Source of the DNA: Dipteris shenzhenensis
Taxonomy: Eukaryota > Polypodiophyta > Polypodiopsida > Gleicheniales
Length of the DNA: 64,000 bases
NCBI GenBank assembly: GCA_047967505.1
Contig: CM106541.1
Strand: one strand, 5' to 3'
Shown: piece by piece, positions 1-10,805 of the stretch
Layout: every line of letters starts with the position of its first letter
Numbering within the stretch: position 1 is the stretch's first letter
Notes under the pieces: model-generated
What the model was told of the DNA's origin: nothing
The model's input: only the letters and a program-made list of their open reading frames with translations
Database searches by the model: none
Translations under genes and position numbers: made by a program

Positions 1-352
1 TAATGACCTTGCGGTTGATGGGATCATATAATTTGTATGCTTTTCTTTCTTCACTGTAACCAACCATGATGCATTTGTCAATCTGGCTGTTGGTCTACTT
101 TCCCTAGTAGACCACCGTCTGAGATGTTGTGGCTCTGCTTAGGGTGTTGCTGGCAATTCTTGCTCTTCTTCATCAACCTGTTTTGTAGATGACTGTGAAA
201 TCAATGCTTCTATCTCCTGTGTAGCTGAGGTTTTCCATTCTGATTTCTCATCAAAGATTACATCTTTGGAGATAATGACCTTGGCGGTTGATGGGATCAT
301 ACAATTTGTATGCTTTGCTTTCTTCACTGTAGCCAACCATGATGCATTTCCA
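1..352. repeat. Partial direct duplication inside element A pol
   Basis: Bases 1-81 and 274-352 are near-identical copies of the integrase-linker coding sequence, with only a few changes and small indels. The unit is about 273 bp and runs off the left edge, so the first copy may be longer. Two copies in a row of a pol segment indicate a local tandem duplication or a junction between two related copies. Confidence 0.75.
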
Positions 353-1578
353 TGACTTTGCATCCACTTTCCTGCGATGATCATCATGTATGTGGGCATA
401 TGCTATGCAACCAAATATGCGGAGATGCCCAATGTGTGGCTTGTGTCCAGTGAATGCTTCATAAGGAGTCATACCCTGTATCGGTTCGGTAGGAAGCCGA
501 TTAAGCAAGTAGTTTGTTGTAGCTATTGCTTCTACCCAATACTGATTCAGAAGATGCTTTTCACTAACCATTGCGCTAGCACTGTCTGCTAAAGTTCCAT
601 TCTTCCTTTCAGCTCTTGTTGAGGGGTATCTGCACATGTGAATTGTCTTCGAATGCCATGATTTTTGCAAAAGTTCATGAATGCTAAAGCCATGTATTCA
701 CCTCCTCTATCTGATCTCATGCCTTTGATCTTTCTGCCTGTTTAGTTTTCTACCATGGCTTTGAATTCTTGAAATCTGGAAAACACTTTAGATTTCTCTT
801 TCAGAAAGTAGACCCAACAATATTTGTCGTAGTCGTCAATGAAAGTCAAGTAATAAAGTGAACCATTGATGCTACGGGTCTGGGCATAACCCCATACATC
901 TGTATGAATCAAATTAAGAATACCTCATGCATGAGAGGTACTTCTGACAAAGTTGGTTCGCTTTTGTTTGCCGAAGCAGCATGCTTCGCAAACTTTTCCA
1001 AGAAACTGTAGCTTCAAAATCCCAATTGCCATATTCTAATTCCTGAGATCTAACAAGTACTTGAAGTTGACATGACCATATCTCTTGTGCCATTTTGCAG
1101 ATAGTGGCATCTAACGCAGTTGAGATGACATGGCATGCTTATCTGGTACTGTAGCTAGCATTCTGTATAAGCATCCTTCCTTGACACCTTTTGCTACTAG
1201 CTCACATCTTTTGGATTTATATCTAAAAGTGCATTCATCACCGTCAAAGATGACTTTGTAATTGTGTTCCGTCATTTGACCTACTAGCAAAAGGTTCTTG
1301 CTGAGCTTCAGAACATAGAGCACATCTTTTACTTATCCCTTTGTACCAGTGAAATTGTTCATAGGGATAACGCTTGTCCCTTGAACTGGATTCGGTGTAT
1401 TGTCTGCTGTGTAGATGACATTTTTGTGACCTTCTAATGGTTTCATCTCTGTGAACCATTCCTGATGATTTGTCATGTGAGATGATGCATCGTTGTTGAT
1501 GTACCAAGGATCCTGTTCCACTTGGTCGACTTGATAGCTGAAATCCTCTTTGGGATTGAAATCAATGTCTAGGTACAC
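1..1578 (-). pseudogene. Broken protease-integrase part of pol, copia element A
   Basis: The protease region is at 1578-1333, where the usual Asp-Ser-Gly active site reads D-A-S-S, so the catalytic motif is damaged. GAG-pre-integrase is near 1320-1110. The C-terminal half of the integrase is at 670-251, with the family stretches MTPYEAFTGHKP and LRIFGCIAYAH. Multiple stops and shifts separate the pieces. An internal direct duplication (1-81 and 274-352) lies in the integrase-RT linker. The element leaves the window before the reverse transcriptase. Confidence 0.75.
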
Positions 1579-1599
1579 TATATCAGTCTAATGCAATTT

Positions 1600-2611
1600 C
1601 TCGCTTGCAAGAAACATATTTCCATGTTCATTTGCAAAATGACTGTGACTAGAATGTCCACCACGATGATTTTCTCTACCTCATAATTCCCTCGATTACT
1701 GCTGGATTGATCACCTTAGTCGTACTGCTTCTTACAGCAATCTCTTTCATAGTGTCCAAACTTGTGACACTAGTGGCACTAAATGTTTGACACGTTGGTG
1801 GATGCATTCCCTCGTCCTTGAAATCTTCCTCGATTGAAATGATTTCCTCTTTGCTGATTCTGATGTTATTGAGGATGATGCTAATGCTGAATGCCTGATC
1901 ATTAGAATGACCTTTTTGTGCTTGGATGGCCTAAGTCCTGAGTTCTTCACCAAGTAGAACTGACTGAAGTTCTCCCAGTGTCGAAATTTGCCGTTGGTGG
2001 ATGGCAATACTCTGGACTAGATTCTCGTATCCCTCTCCTAGTCCATTCAAAATGACTTGAACCATTTCTACAGGGTTCATAGTCTCTCCTACTACTGCAA
2101 GTTGATTGTTGTAGTCTTTTATGCGGAGTACATAAAACATGACTGGTTTCACTGCTGGTGCGGAAACTCTTATTGATCTAGTTTCTCAGTGTGAGAATCA
2201 TGAATGTGTTCTTGGACTCATAGAGAGATGCAAACATATCCCATGCTTCTTTTGATGTCTTGACTATGTTGAGTTGTCCTAGCATGACATCTTACATATT
2301 CTGGTTGATCAGGTGATAGGCATACTTGTCTTTCTTATCCCATTCTGTGTGAGCTCGGGCAATGGCAGGATCTGTTGCTGGTGCAGAAACTATTTCTATA
2401 GCTATAGATGCCGTTGTAGATCACGTTGCTAGTGTTGTGACAATAGATGGAGTAGAGCTACTGGTGGCTGGATTGTCCAACGGTCTAGGTGTAGACCCAT
2501 GGACATGTCCTGAAGTATAAGAATGGTCTCCATTCGGTATTTCCATGTACCATAATTGGAGTTGTCTAACTTAGGAGATGCCTCCAGATTGAGGTTGCTA
2601 GTCATAGACAT
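1600..2611 (-). pseudogene. Broken gag of copia element A
   Basis: Gag is the nucleocapsid precursor that packages retrotransposon RNA in cytoplasmic particles. The likely start is the ATG at 2611; it is followed by a copia gag N-terminal motif with KLDNSNYGTWKYRM, typical of the DUF4219/UBN2 gag group. Further gag helices appear at 2152-1931, and a residual zinc-knuckle stretch near 1740. The frame is cut by stops and shifts, including around 2430-2150, so no full gag can be made. Confidence 0.7.
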
Positions 2612-2659
2612 GGTGCAAGAAATGTACTCAAAAGTGTCGTGAAAATCTCTGTATGAATC

Positions 2660-4985
2660 AACTGCAAATACACTGACTATGCCAAGTGAAATCTCTGAAC
2701 CGTCTGTGAAGATAGAACTGCAATATATAAAATCTAATCTGTATTGCAAGGCTTGTGGCAATGATGCCAGGAATAGCCAAGAGGCTTTACAAGGCTGAAA
2801 TCATGTGCATGATGTCGAGAAATAGCCGAATAGGCTTTACAATGGTGGCATGTGTGTGTGAAATCAAGTGCTATCTGCCCACTGAAACAATCTGCAATGC
2901 CTCTGAACTCTGAAGTTTGCTCACTAAACTGGTGAACGTAAGGTTTCAACTAATGTAATGATGTGAAACCGTATGTGAGCGTGTATGGATTGACTCTGAG
3001 TAGGTACTAGTTGGGAATTTCGGCCATGGCTTAGATTGGCAACTTGGGAAAATTCAAAGCATCCCCTCTATGGCGATCTAGTCTACTCTGATCTTAGATC
3101 TATACCAACCGTCGAGCAATGAAAGAACAGCAAATAATTCCTTTTCTTTTGTTCTTTTTAAGTGATGGGTTAGATGCATCGATGTAGAGGCAAATGTGCA
3201 TGAAGGAAGTGGTTTTGTCGGTAAGGCTCAAATGTGAGTGTAACTTGCACCAAAATGTGCATGTGATGTGACGAGCGTATAGAGCACAAAAAAATGAGCG
3301 ACTTTTCTTTTTGGAGTGCCCTCAAATTCTTCCTAGATCAAGAGATACGACTTGATCTAGGTGGAGGGGCAAAAGGAGTGCAATTATGCTCAATGGTGAT
3401 GTGTCACTATGGGTCACATGTAGTGAGGATGTGGCACTGTGCCTAGCAAGAGGTGTTCCTGTGAAGCCCTATGCTGAGGTGGCAGAAGTGGTCACATGCA
3501 GTGACTGTGAAGCATTGTGTGTGCATACAGAGGTGAGTGTTGACTGGACAGTTGAGGTGGCACGACTGAGGTGGAATAGATGATGATGTTAGCAAGATGA
3601 CATGGCAATGATGATGTGGCATCGATGATGTGGCCAGATGATGTGGCAAGTAAGGCTGATGTGGCACTTGCTGATGTGGCAATGGATAAGTTGCCACGAG
3701 GCAAGCGTGGGAGACTGTTGACGTGGCAGATAGAGTGCCACATGGTAGTTTGGTGACCAAGCTTGAGGATGACCTTAGGATAAGGTTGGGTTGAGTGTGG
3801 GATGCCACATGGCGTTACACAGAGGATCGAAATCTCTAATCATTCTGGCGAAATCTTCGGGATTCCATCGTCTGCTCCCGTCTTTGGCCTTGCAGTCCGT
3901 GAGCTCTTGGAGGAGCTTAAAGGAGATGGTTGGCTATAGGAGCTTAGCTAAGGTGTATGGAGGAGCTCCTGTGGAGGTCCAAGTCGACGGAGAAGCTGCG
4001 GTTGCTGTGAGAGCTGATCGTCGCTGAAGTCAGCCCGTGAAGAGGTCGTCACTGAAGAATTGAGTCTCCAAGGTCGAGGCTTCATTATAAGAGAGGCTGT
4101 GTTGTTGGCTCTACATGAGCATAGGCTGACTGATCAACTACTTTCTGTAAGGAGAGCGATTGTAAGGGGCCTGGCACTATGCTTGGAGGAGCAGTGACTG
4201 TGTGCAGATGGAGGCGCAGATGGAGGCTTTGTGGTGCAGAGATGCTACAAGCCATGTGCATGCGCCTAGAGGCTATAGAGCAGTGCTGTGTTGGCTTCAT
4301 TATAAAAGGCTCACCTGATGAAGACCGTCGAAGGTGTTGCTACATAAGGTTGTCGACATTGAAGGAGAAGGTGTGCTGTTGCGCTTGTCGACGGCTTACT
4401 AGTAGTAGGTGCTACACTTGAAGCCTTTGTTGCAGTGACGTCCATGGTCATTGCAGAGTGGCAGAGCAGCTGTTGAAAGTCGTTGTAGAGGATAGATGCA
4501 CCTTAGGAGATAGGCCGTTTCTGTTGGAGTAGTTGTGCTATGAGGAAGCACCGTGGTAGTACAAGCTTGCTTTTGTTGTAGATGGTGCTACTGTTGATTA
4601 GAAACTTTGCTTAGTGTAGATTGCCATCGCTTTTGAGTTGCTTTGGCTTGTGAGTAGTTGTTGGCTACTAGAGACCTACGCCTCTATCTCTCGTTTGGGT
4701 TGAAAAACCTCTCTCTCTTAGAGAGTATAAGTTCTAAAAGAATCTCTCTCTTTTCGGAAGCCTCTCCCTATTTCTCTCACAAACACTCCGGAAGTGAAGA
4801 AGAAGATACTCTCTCTCATATGTAATCTCTCAAAGAACTCTCGAAGAAGATGAACAAAAATCTTCTTCCAATGGACAGAAATTCTCCACTCAATGGAAGT
4901 GAAGATCAATCAAGAAGAACTCTCTCAATCTTTCGATCTCTCTCACTCTCTCAAGGATCCCAATGCCTTAGTGGAAGGCAAGGGA
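2660..4985 (-). other. Leader of copia element A, no gene recognised
   Basis: This stretch lies between the primer-binding site and the gag start. No family domain was recognised in any frame. It contains CT-rich DNA next to the LTR (4690-4930) and a degenerate GATGTGGCA array (3560-3730). Its length of about 2.3 kb is long for a copia leader, so an older insertion may be hidden in it. Confidence 0.5.
3560..3730. repeat. Degenerate GATGTGGCA short tandem repeat
   Basis: The plus strand repeats GATGTGGCA-like 9-mers at irregular spacing, at least six times, several preceded by GAT. No function is evident. It falls inside the leader of element A. Confidence 0.6.
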
Positions 4986-4997
4986 GCTCTGATACCA
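4986..4997 (-). other. Primer-binding site (initiator Met tRNA) of element A
   Basis: The minus strand reads TGGTATCAGAGC, the 12-base match to the 3' end of plant initiator methionine tRNA used by most plant copia elements. It abuts the LTR with no spacer. Confidence 0.85.
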
Positions 4998-5254
4998 TGA
5001 CAAAATATGAAGAGGGGAGAGGAGAAGAGTGGAGATGAGGAGAGAGGGCACAGCTAGAGAGCACACCACAAATTACTAACTGTACACTAGATTTAGTTGA
5101 AAAAATAGAATATATACAAACCCATTTAGGGTTAGGGTTAGGGGATCTAACCCTTTCCTTTATAGCACTCTATAAGGTTAGTGCTATGCACATATGATCA
5201 CGTGATGGTGCTATGCACACATGATCACATGATGTTGAGCGTGAACTCTCAACA
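4998..5254 (-). repeat. 5' LTR of copia element A
   Basis: On the element's strand the repeat starts TGTTGAGAG and ends TTTTGTCA, immediately followed by the primer-binding site. A TATA-like GCTATAAAGG lies near 5157-5166. A short TTTAGGG/TTAGGG-like run sits near 5124-5143. The partner LTR is outside the window, so the outer end near 5254 rests on the TGTTGA start only. Confidence 0.7.
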
Positions 5255-6202
5255 TTGATGACATGAGAAGGGGGCATTTTACGATCATCCTCAAGGTAAC
5301 TCTAGGCATCTTCAAAAAATTGAATCACCTCAACAATGATCCATCCCAATGCATACATATCTGCATGGCATGTATATCTACCTCTTAACGCTACTTCTTG
5401 TAGCTCAAGTGCAAGCCATTTTTTTTGGCCATGCTCCTCCTCTTTCTTGCGAACTCGCTGAACAAAGTCGGCGTCTGTCTCCAAAGACTGCTTCTTTAGA
5501 TGCTTGAATGCCTTTCGACTCTCTGAGAAGTCCATGGCCATCCCCCAATCTATGATGCCTACTCAGCATCTAGACTTTCCAACAAAATCCAACAAGATAT
5601 TGCCCTGGTGTAGGTCTATGTGCATCCACCTTCCAGCATGTAGCCTTGCTAAACCATCCACAAGTGCATGGATGATATGGAGTATATCCTCATAAAAGAC
5701 ATTCATTTAGGCAATATCTTCCATCTCCAATGTAGCTTGGACTCCCTTGGTTGCTGTGGTCATCGAATCCGCTCCTCCTCTGAGAACATGGTGGAAGTAG
5801 CATGTGAACTTGCTCTAGTCAGTTTGACAAGTCTCGCTAGAGGGTAGGATTCCCTCTTAACAAGGAGGCAATTGGCATCTTCACGTCGGTAGAGAGGAAG
5901 GATGCCAAATCGGCACTATCTCATGGTTCCTGAGAGGTCTCTCTACCTATTGATAGCAGATCCTCAAGACCATAAATGTCTCCATCTTCTCGTAGGTTTT
6001 GTAATATTGGGTCCTCTTGGAACATTCGTTGCATCAAGTCTGGAGCCTCTGATTTACCGGAGCTGGAACATTCCTCTTCTTCCACCCTGTTTGGCACCCT
6101 AAGTGCCTTTGCTCCTTGGTGAGTGGTCAAGTGGTCTGGGTGGATGGTATCTGAACCTTTTCTAGCCTTGAGCATATGCTCGAACTTCTCCTGGCATTCC
6201 CA

Positions 6203-6506
6203 TGAAGGAACATGTGGCAAGCTATCTCTATGAATGGAAAGGAAAGAATGCAAGACAATGGAAATAAAAATGAAATGGAAGTAGACAATAGTATTGAACC
6301 AAAATACTCACATGTAGATAGCTTGATGTTGACTGATATCCCAAAACTAGAAAGTACAATGCCTTTATAGAATAGGCACACACACTCTAGATGTCACATG
6401 TATATGGGATAAGTCCCATAGTGACACATGGCACTCTAGGATATAAAGTAGTCTAGTACTACTCTAGAACACTAGAAAACACTCACTTTGGCTTCATGTT
6501 CCAACA
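6203..6506 (-). repeat. 3' LTR of element B
   Basis: Same 304-bp sequence as 8578-8881 apart from one base. A G-rich polypurine tract abuts it on the interior side. Confidence 0.93.
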
Positions 6507-6520
6507 CCCCCCTATGAAGG
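6507..6520 (-). other. Polypurine tract of element B
   Basis: The minus strand reads ATAGGGGGG immediately before the 3' LTR, the expected primer for plus-strand DNA synthesis. Confidence 0.75.
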
Positions 6521-6863
6521 CAAGGTGAGAGATTACTAGAATGGAGCCAAGAACAGGACATGAAATGATGAATCTACTAATCTGTACATCCCAAATAGCT
6601 CAGAGGCTCAAAAGAGAAGCATGGCTACCTGACCCAACAAAATGGTCTAGGGAGTGCACCAACATCCTGGAACTCGGCCAGGCCTGATAACAAAATCCAT
6701 CGATGCCAATAATAGGACTCCCATAGTACATCCCCCCCTGGCTTCATAACATGAAGTGGTAGGAAGCCACATACAAATAAAGTAAAAGAGAATAACATCA
6801 TTTTAGGAGGACTATCCAAGGCTGAGAACCTTTATTGACTCAACACACATGATTTATTTGCAT

Positions 6864-7772
6864 TCATTTTAGGGGGACTCCCAAGGCAGAGTACCTTCGA
6901 CACACCCAAAAAACAAAGTCAAGATCATCCGGTGCATAGACCTCTTCATCAAGAGAGAGATCTTGGATGTGAGCAGTGAGAGCATGAATTGGAGTAGAGG
7001 TGTCTGCATCGTCTTCGTCTTCGTTGGATATAGTCCCAACCAAGTTGGCATGGTCTTTAGATTGTTGTTTGGCCAGCTTCTGGAAGCAACGATCTTCGAT
7101 GTGACCAAGCTTTCCACAGTAAGTGCACTTGAAAGGTTTGATGTTACCTGTCCCTTTAGGAAACCTCCCTTTAGAAAATAGTGCATTGGCATCAAGAGTA
7201 TCAATATGCCTTCTTTCATGATCAAGAAGCATAGCAACCATGTCATGGTAGCTCATGCTGGCCACTCTTAATGCTGGTATGATCTCCCGATACTTAGGAA
7301 TTTCTTCAATGCTCGTGAGGAGCACCGCGACCTGGTCATCATCCCCAACTGGGGCCTTCAACGCAGCAAGTTGGGTGATGAGAGACTCCATTTGATTCAG
7401 ATGGGCGAGAAGAGAGTCCTCATGCTTCATCTGGAGTTTGAAGAATTCTTGGCGGAGAAAGACCTTAGAATTGATTACCTTATTGCCGAAGAGACCTTCA
7501 AACTTCTCCCATAATTCTTGAGCAGTGGAATCAAAGTCGAGATGATGAATAACTTCATCACCCAAACCCAAACCAATGAGAGAAAGGGCTTTGTCGTTTA
7601 AATTCTCCCAGTGTAGAATTTTCTTCTCATCCGATTGTGGCTTTTTATCCTTGCCACAAACAACATTCCACACCCCGTCTTTCATAAGGATAAGACGCAA
7701 CTTTGTTTGCCATGTCGGAAAGTTCTTACCAGTGAACTTCTCAATAAAGGTACTCGATCTTGAAGACTCCAT
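6864..7772 (-). CDS. Intact copia-type Gag protein, 302 aa
   Basis: This would be the structural protein forming virus-like particles and packaging element RNA. The N-terminal part (about residues 1-60) has the copia gag signature with FTGKNFPTWQTKLRLILM. A UBN2-like helical region follows at about 60-195. A CCHC zinc knuckle, CTYCGKLGHIEDRC (CX2CX4HX4C), lies near residues 217-230. An acidic tail follows. The frame is open from ATG to stop with no lesion, unlike every other retroelement gene here. The ATG was chosen because the gag signature begins right after it. A leader of about 790 bp precedes it, and about 360 bp of untranslated sequence follow before the 3' LTR. No protease motif is fused to it. 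Its sequence is unlike the gags of C and D, so its helper is probably another family. Confidence 0.92.
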   Translation of the reverse strand: MESSRSSTFIEKFTGKNFPTWQTKLRLILMKDGVWNVVCGKDKKPQSDEKKILHWENLNDKALSLIGLGLGDEVIHHLDFDSTAQELWEKFEGLFGNKVINSKVFLRQEFFKLQMKHEDSLLAHLNQMESLITQLAALKAPVGDDDQVAVLLTSIEEIPKYREIIPALRVASMSYHDMVAMLLDHERRHIDTLDANALFSKGRFPKGTGNIKPFKCTYCGKLGHIEDRCFQKLAKQQSKDHANLVGTISNEDEDDADTSTPIHALTAHIQDLSLDEEVYAPDDLDFVFWVCRRYSALGVPLK

Positions 7773-8563
7773 GGCTGTAAATGATTCTTGATTAGGACAT
7801 GGAAGAAGTCATCACGGGAGAGGGCATCACGAGAGAAGCATTATGAGCAATAGGAGCAACATCACATTTGTCGTCAATGTTGATTTGGTGAAGAAGAGGA
7901 AAGAGGGAGTCAACATGAGAGATGTGAACACGTGGAAGAGGGAGGCAACAGGAGAAATAAGAATCAACAATGTCTTGCTGCTGTAGATCAGGTCGAATCA
8001 ACTCCACAAATCAGCACTGTCTTGCTGCAGATCAGGCCGAATCAGCTCCACGAATCATCTCCACGAATGTAGAGAAGTGAGCAGCAGCTTCAGGAAGAGT
8101 GGTGGCAGGCAGCTTCCAAGAAATGACGGGCAACAGAACTCGTGGGCAAGCAGAAAAATTCGCGCAGGAAAAATTTCGTCACTTTCTTGCAGGAGCCATA
8201 ACTTTTCACCAGAACCTCGGATTGCAAAGATGTGAAAACAAAAAATGAAGTTCTCAAAGTCCTCTACAACTTTGCTTCAGATTTCAGGTCGAAATTCAGC
8301 TTTTGTCCAAAGATACGGCCATCAGAAAGTGGTGGCCTGTTTCTAGCAAGGAGATGTAGCAAGAATGAAGACGTCATTGCTCAAGGAACCACAGAGTGGG
8401 CAGCTTCTTCATGAACTCGGGCAGCTCCACATGAACTCAGGCAACTTGTTCATGAACTCGGGAGATGTAGCAAGAATGGAGCACCTCTCTTGCACTTAGA
8501 GAAAGAGAGAGGGCGTGGCTTCCTTTTCCGGCCTCCCTCTCCTCAATCTCTAAGAGCAATGTG
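7773..8563 (-). other. Leader of element B with short tandem repeats
   Basis: Untranslated region between primer-binding site and gag. It contains a roughly 50-bp imperfect direct repeat (about 7970-8058) and a cluster of CATGAACTCGGGCAG-like repeats (8410-8462). No coding signature was seen. It may hold packaging signals. Confidence 0.6.
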
Positions 8564-8575
8564 GCTCTGATACCA
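8564..8575 (-). other. Primer-binding site (initiator Met tRNA) of element B
   Basis: The minus strand reads TGGTATCAGAGC, two bases from the LTR end. This is the same tRNA choice as elements A, C and D. Confidence 0.85.
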
Positions 8576-8577
8576 CA

Positions 8578-8881
8578 TGAAGGAACATGTGGCAAGCTAT
8601 CTCTATGAATGGAAAGGAAAGAATGCAAGACAATGGAAATAAAAATGAAATGGAAGTAGACAATAGTATTGAACCAAAATACTCACATGTAGATAGCTTG
8701 ATGTTGACTAATATCCCAAAACTAGAAAGTACAATGCCTTTATAGAATAGGCACACACACTCTAGATGTCACATGTATATGGGATAAGTCCCATAGTGAC
8801 ACATGGCACTCTAGGATATAAAGTAGTCTAGTACTACTCTAGAACACTAGAAAACACTCACTTTGGCTTCATGTTCCAACA
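8578..8881 (-). repeat. 5' LTR of element B
   Basis: On the element's strand it begins TGTTGGAACATG and ends TTCCTTCA. It is 304 bp, equal in length to the partner at 6203-6506. It holds the likely promoter, with CTATAAAGGC at 8736-8745. Confidence 0.93.
8736..8745 (-). promoter_or_regulatory. TATA box in the 5' LTR of element B
   Basis: The minus strand reads CTATAAAGGC about 160 bp before the LTR end, the normal place for an LTR promoter. The same sequence occurs in the 3' LTR. Confidence 0.5.
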
Positions 8882-9002
8882 TCCCATACCAATTTTGAGC
8901 GTCTATTACATGCTATTTTTTGAGGGCTAGGTCAAGATAGTTTCCCTTATACTGAGGGGAGATGTGAGGCCTCAAGCCCACACTGGCTTGTTTACATCCG
9001 GG

Positions 9003-9192
9003 TACGAAGGCACACCAGGGTCACCCTGGGAGGAGATTCATCCGAAGGGAGAGGCGGTGGTGAGGGTGGTTGTCTCCTCATCGGAGCCGTATAAGCACCT
9101 GGTCTGCTCCTTTGCCTACTCGCGGCCTTCGCGATACTGAGTTCATGTTTCTTGCCTTTCGTGGCCATGGGAGCTGTCTAGAACACTGGGAC
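9003..9192 (-). other. Basic, proline-rich open stretch after the gypsy gag
   Basis: On the minus strand a short open frame follows an ATG in the GCCATGGCC context near 9165. It encodes a lysine/arginine-rich start, then a proline run, and ends in a stop at about 9003, just before the kinase-like sequence. No family is recognised. It may be a gag C-terminus or a chance frame. Confidence 0.35.
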
Positions 9193-10520
9193 CTATTGAT
9201 CCTCGTGTAGGAGATAGTGACTTAGGATGCCACTTCCTTCCTCATAAGGGTAATAGTTGGGATGATCATGGTCCTGTTCCGGTTCCTCCCAATCATTGGG
9301 TAGTTCCTCCACCAATACTTGATTGAAGGGGGTTATATGGGGTGAGGGAGGTTGTGGGCCCAGTATGGGTGGTGGTAAGGGAGCTTGTTGTGCTCTATAT
9401 TGCCCCGGGTTGGCTAAAGGGGCACCTTGCGGGTTCATAGGATTAGGTGGGGCCGTCAAGGCTAGTGGGGGTCTCGCTTGATACATCGGTTGGGGCAGGA
9501 CCCTCGAGAATCTGCATTGGGAGGTATCATGGTTTCCCCATCTATAGCAGTGTGCACAGTAGAGGGCTTGCCTTGCCCTAAGGTGGGGGCACTCATTGGA
9601 GGGATGGTTGCCATTGCATACCTCGCATCACACGTTGTCTCTCCTTAGAAACAAATGGGGGCTACTCGGTGCCTCCTTGGAGGTCCCTGACTTCCACTGT
9701 TGGCCCAGTTGATTCAACAGGTTTGAGGCCAACTCACTCATATATAAGCCCTTGAGCTCTTTGTTCTCCTTCTTGGTAGGCTCCACACTGGAAGACCTTA
9801 CCGATCATGATACCTCTGATGGAGTCGTGGTTTTGTCCTAGACAACCTTATCCATCATAGTATCACTTATACGGATAGCCACCTTGCTGCAAAGTTCAAA
9901 GGAAGTAGGTTTCATAACCATTAAGTGGTCATGTTGCTTAGGGTCTGCCAATCCAATGAGGAAGCGGGGCAACAATCATTCGTTGCTCATCCTCTCATAT
10001 GGTTTGCAATGGGAATTGAGGTGTTTGATCCTAGCGATATAATCCCGAAGGAATTCCTTGTCATTCAACTTCACCTCATATAACTGGTTAATTGGACTCC
10101 ACTTATGTCCATTGGGAGTGAACCCTACAATGAATGCTTTCCGTAGCACCTCCCAGTTGACCTTCTCTTCTGGGTTGAGGGCTCTATACCATTGGGCTGC
10201 CTTGCCATCCAAATTGAGACCAAATGCATTAACCATTTCTAGATCTCCGAGAGCACCAAAGGCTTCACATATTTACTCAAATCACTCTACGTAGGAGACT
10301 GGATCCCCTTCCCCAAGAAATTTAGTCATCAACTTGGAGATGGCTATGGGTCTACTCCTCAAGGGATTGGTGATCCCTGCTGGAAATACGGGTGTAATTA
10401 GGGGTGGTGCAGCCCCCCTTCCCAGTACATTTACCAGGATGCACATCACCTCATCAGATACCACCGTTTGGGAAGCTGGAGGAGGAGGCGTCATTGTGGG
10501 CCTAACGGGTCGTAAGTCTA
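9193..10520 (-). pseudogene. Broken gag of a Ty3/gypsy-like element
   Basis: The Retrotrans_gag capsid signature is clear at 10236-9976, with LDGKAAQWYRAL, a tryptophan-centred helix and the downstream F..GF motif. The N-terminal part lies at 10494-10282; two in-frame stops separate it from the capsid part. Two zinc-finger-like motifs lie near 9625-9540, CEVCNGNHPSNEC and CAHCYRWGNHDTSQC; the first is preceded by a stop and the second has an extra residue before the histidine. A proline-rich tail follows to 9193. Pol was not found downstream; instead the kinase-like sequence follows. Confidence 0.7.
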
Positions 10521-10529
10521 ATTGAGGGG

Positions 10530-10790
10530 AACGGACTAGAAAAGTCCCAATTAGTCTAACTAGCCTAGCTATCCAGTTAGATGCCTAACAGTTAGTGTAA
10601 CCTAACCTAACTCTTGTTAACATTGACTGAGGTTAGACTAGCCTAATTGTCCAGTCAGTCTAACTAAGTAACAGTTAACGTAAACTAAACTAACCTAGAG
10701 TAAGAGTAACCCTATGTGAAACTAAACTACGGTAAATATAACCTAACCTAGGTTAGGACTAACCTAACTAGGGTTAGTTTAGGTCTCTCT
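10530..10790. repeat. Degenerate CCTAAC/GTTAG-rich tract
   Basis: About 260 bp built from irregular CTAAC, CCTAACC and GTTAG words on both strands. It resembles a decayed short tandem repeat. It is not the plant telomere repeat TTTAGGG in regular register. It separates the gypsy gag from the G-rich tract. Confidence 0.6.
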
Positions 10791-10805
10791 TTTTTTCTTT
10801 TATTT

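Larger units (their letters stand above)
1..5254 (-). mobile_element. Ty1/copia LTR retrotransposon A, 5' part only
   Basis: The right end holds an LTR (4998-5254) with an initiator-Met tRNA primer-binding site directly beside it. Reading leftward on the minus strand come a leader of about 2.3 kb, gag, protease and integrase, the Ty1/copia order. The reverse transcriptase, RNase H and 3' LTR must lie left of the window. The coding region carries many stops and shifts, so the copy is dead. The five bases after the LTR are TTGAT; the matching duplication would be outside the window. The flank right of 5254 is the 3' end of a kinase-like pseudogene, so A probably inserted into it. Confidence 0.8.
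6203..8881 (-). mobile_element. Gag-only LTR retrotransposon B (TR-GAG type), apparently intact
   Basis: Two 304-bp LTRs (6203-6506 and 8578-8881) differ at a single base on reading (6335 versus 8710). They are flanked by the perfect target duplication TCCCA (6198-6202 and 8882-8886). A primer-binding site, a polypurine tract and one intact 302-codon gag frame lie between them. No protease, integrase, reverse transcriptase or RNase H is present; the 2.07-kb interior has no room for pol. This matches the non-autonomous TR-GAG class, which must borrow pol proteins from a relative. The near-identical LTRs point to a recent insertion. It sits inside the kinase-like pseudogene. Confidence 0.92.
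5285..8990 (-). pseudogene. Protein kinase-like pseudogene, interrupted by element B
   Basis: Reading the minus strand, the part right of element B (8990-8882) flows in frame across the insertion point into 6202-5921. Further on, the kinase catalytic loop appears as HIDLHQGNILL (about 5640-5590), a DFG-position IIDWG (about 5545), and a subdomain IX-like ADMYALGWIIVEV (about 5365-5320). In-frame stops lie just before the DWG motif, near 5710 and near 5310, so it is not functional. DWG replaces DFG, which is unusual. It may be a dead host kinase or a fragment carried by the neighbouring gypsy element. The kinase family is unassigned, and the N-terminal lobe was not recognised. Confidence 0.6.

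Noticed and set aside
5120-5145. TTTAGGG/TTAGGG run resembling plant telomere repeat
   Set aside because: Only about three units, inside the LTR of element A; too short and irregular for an interstitial telomere.
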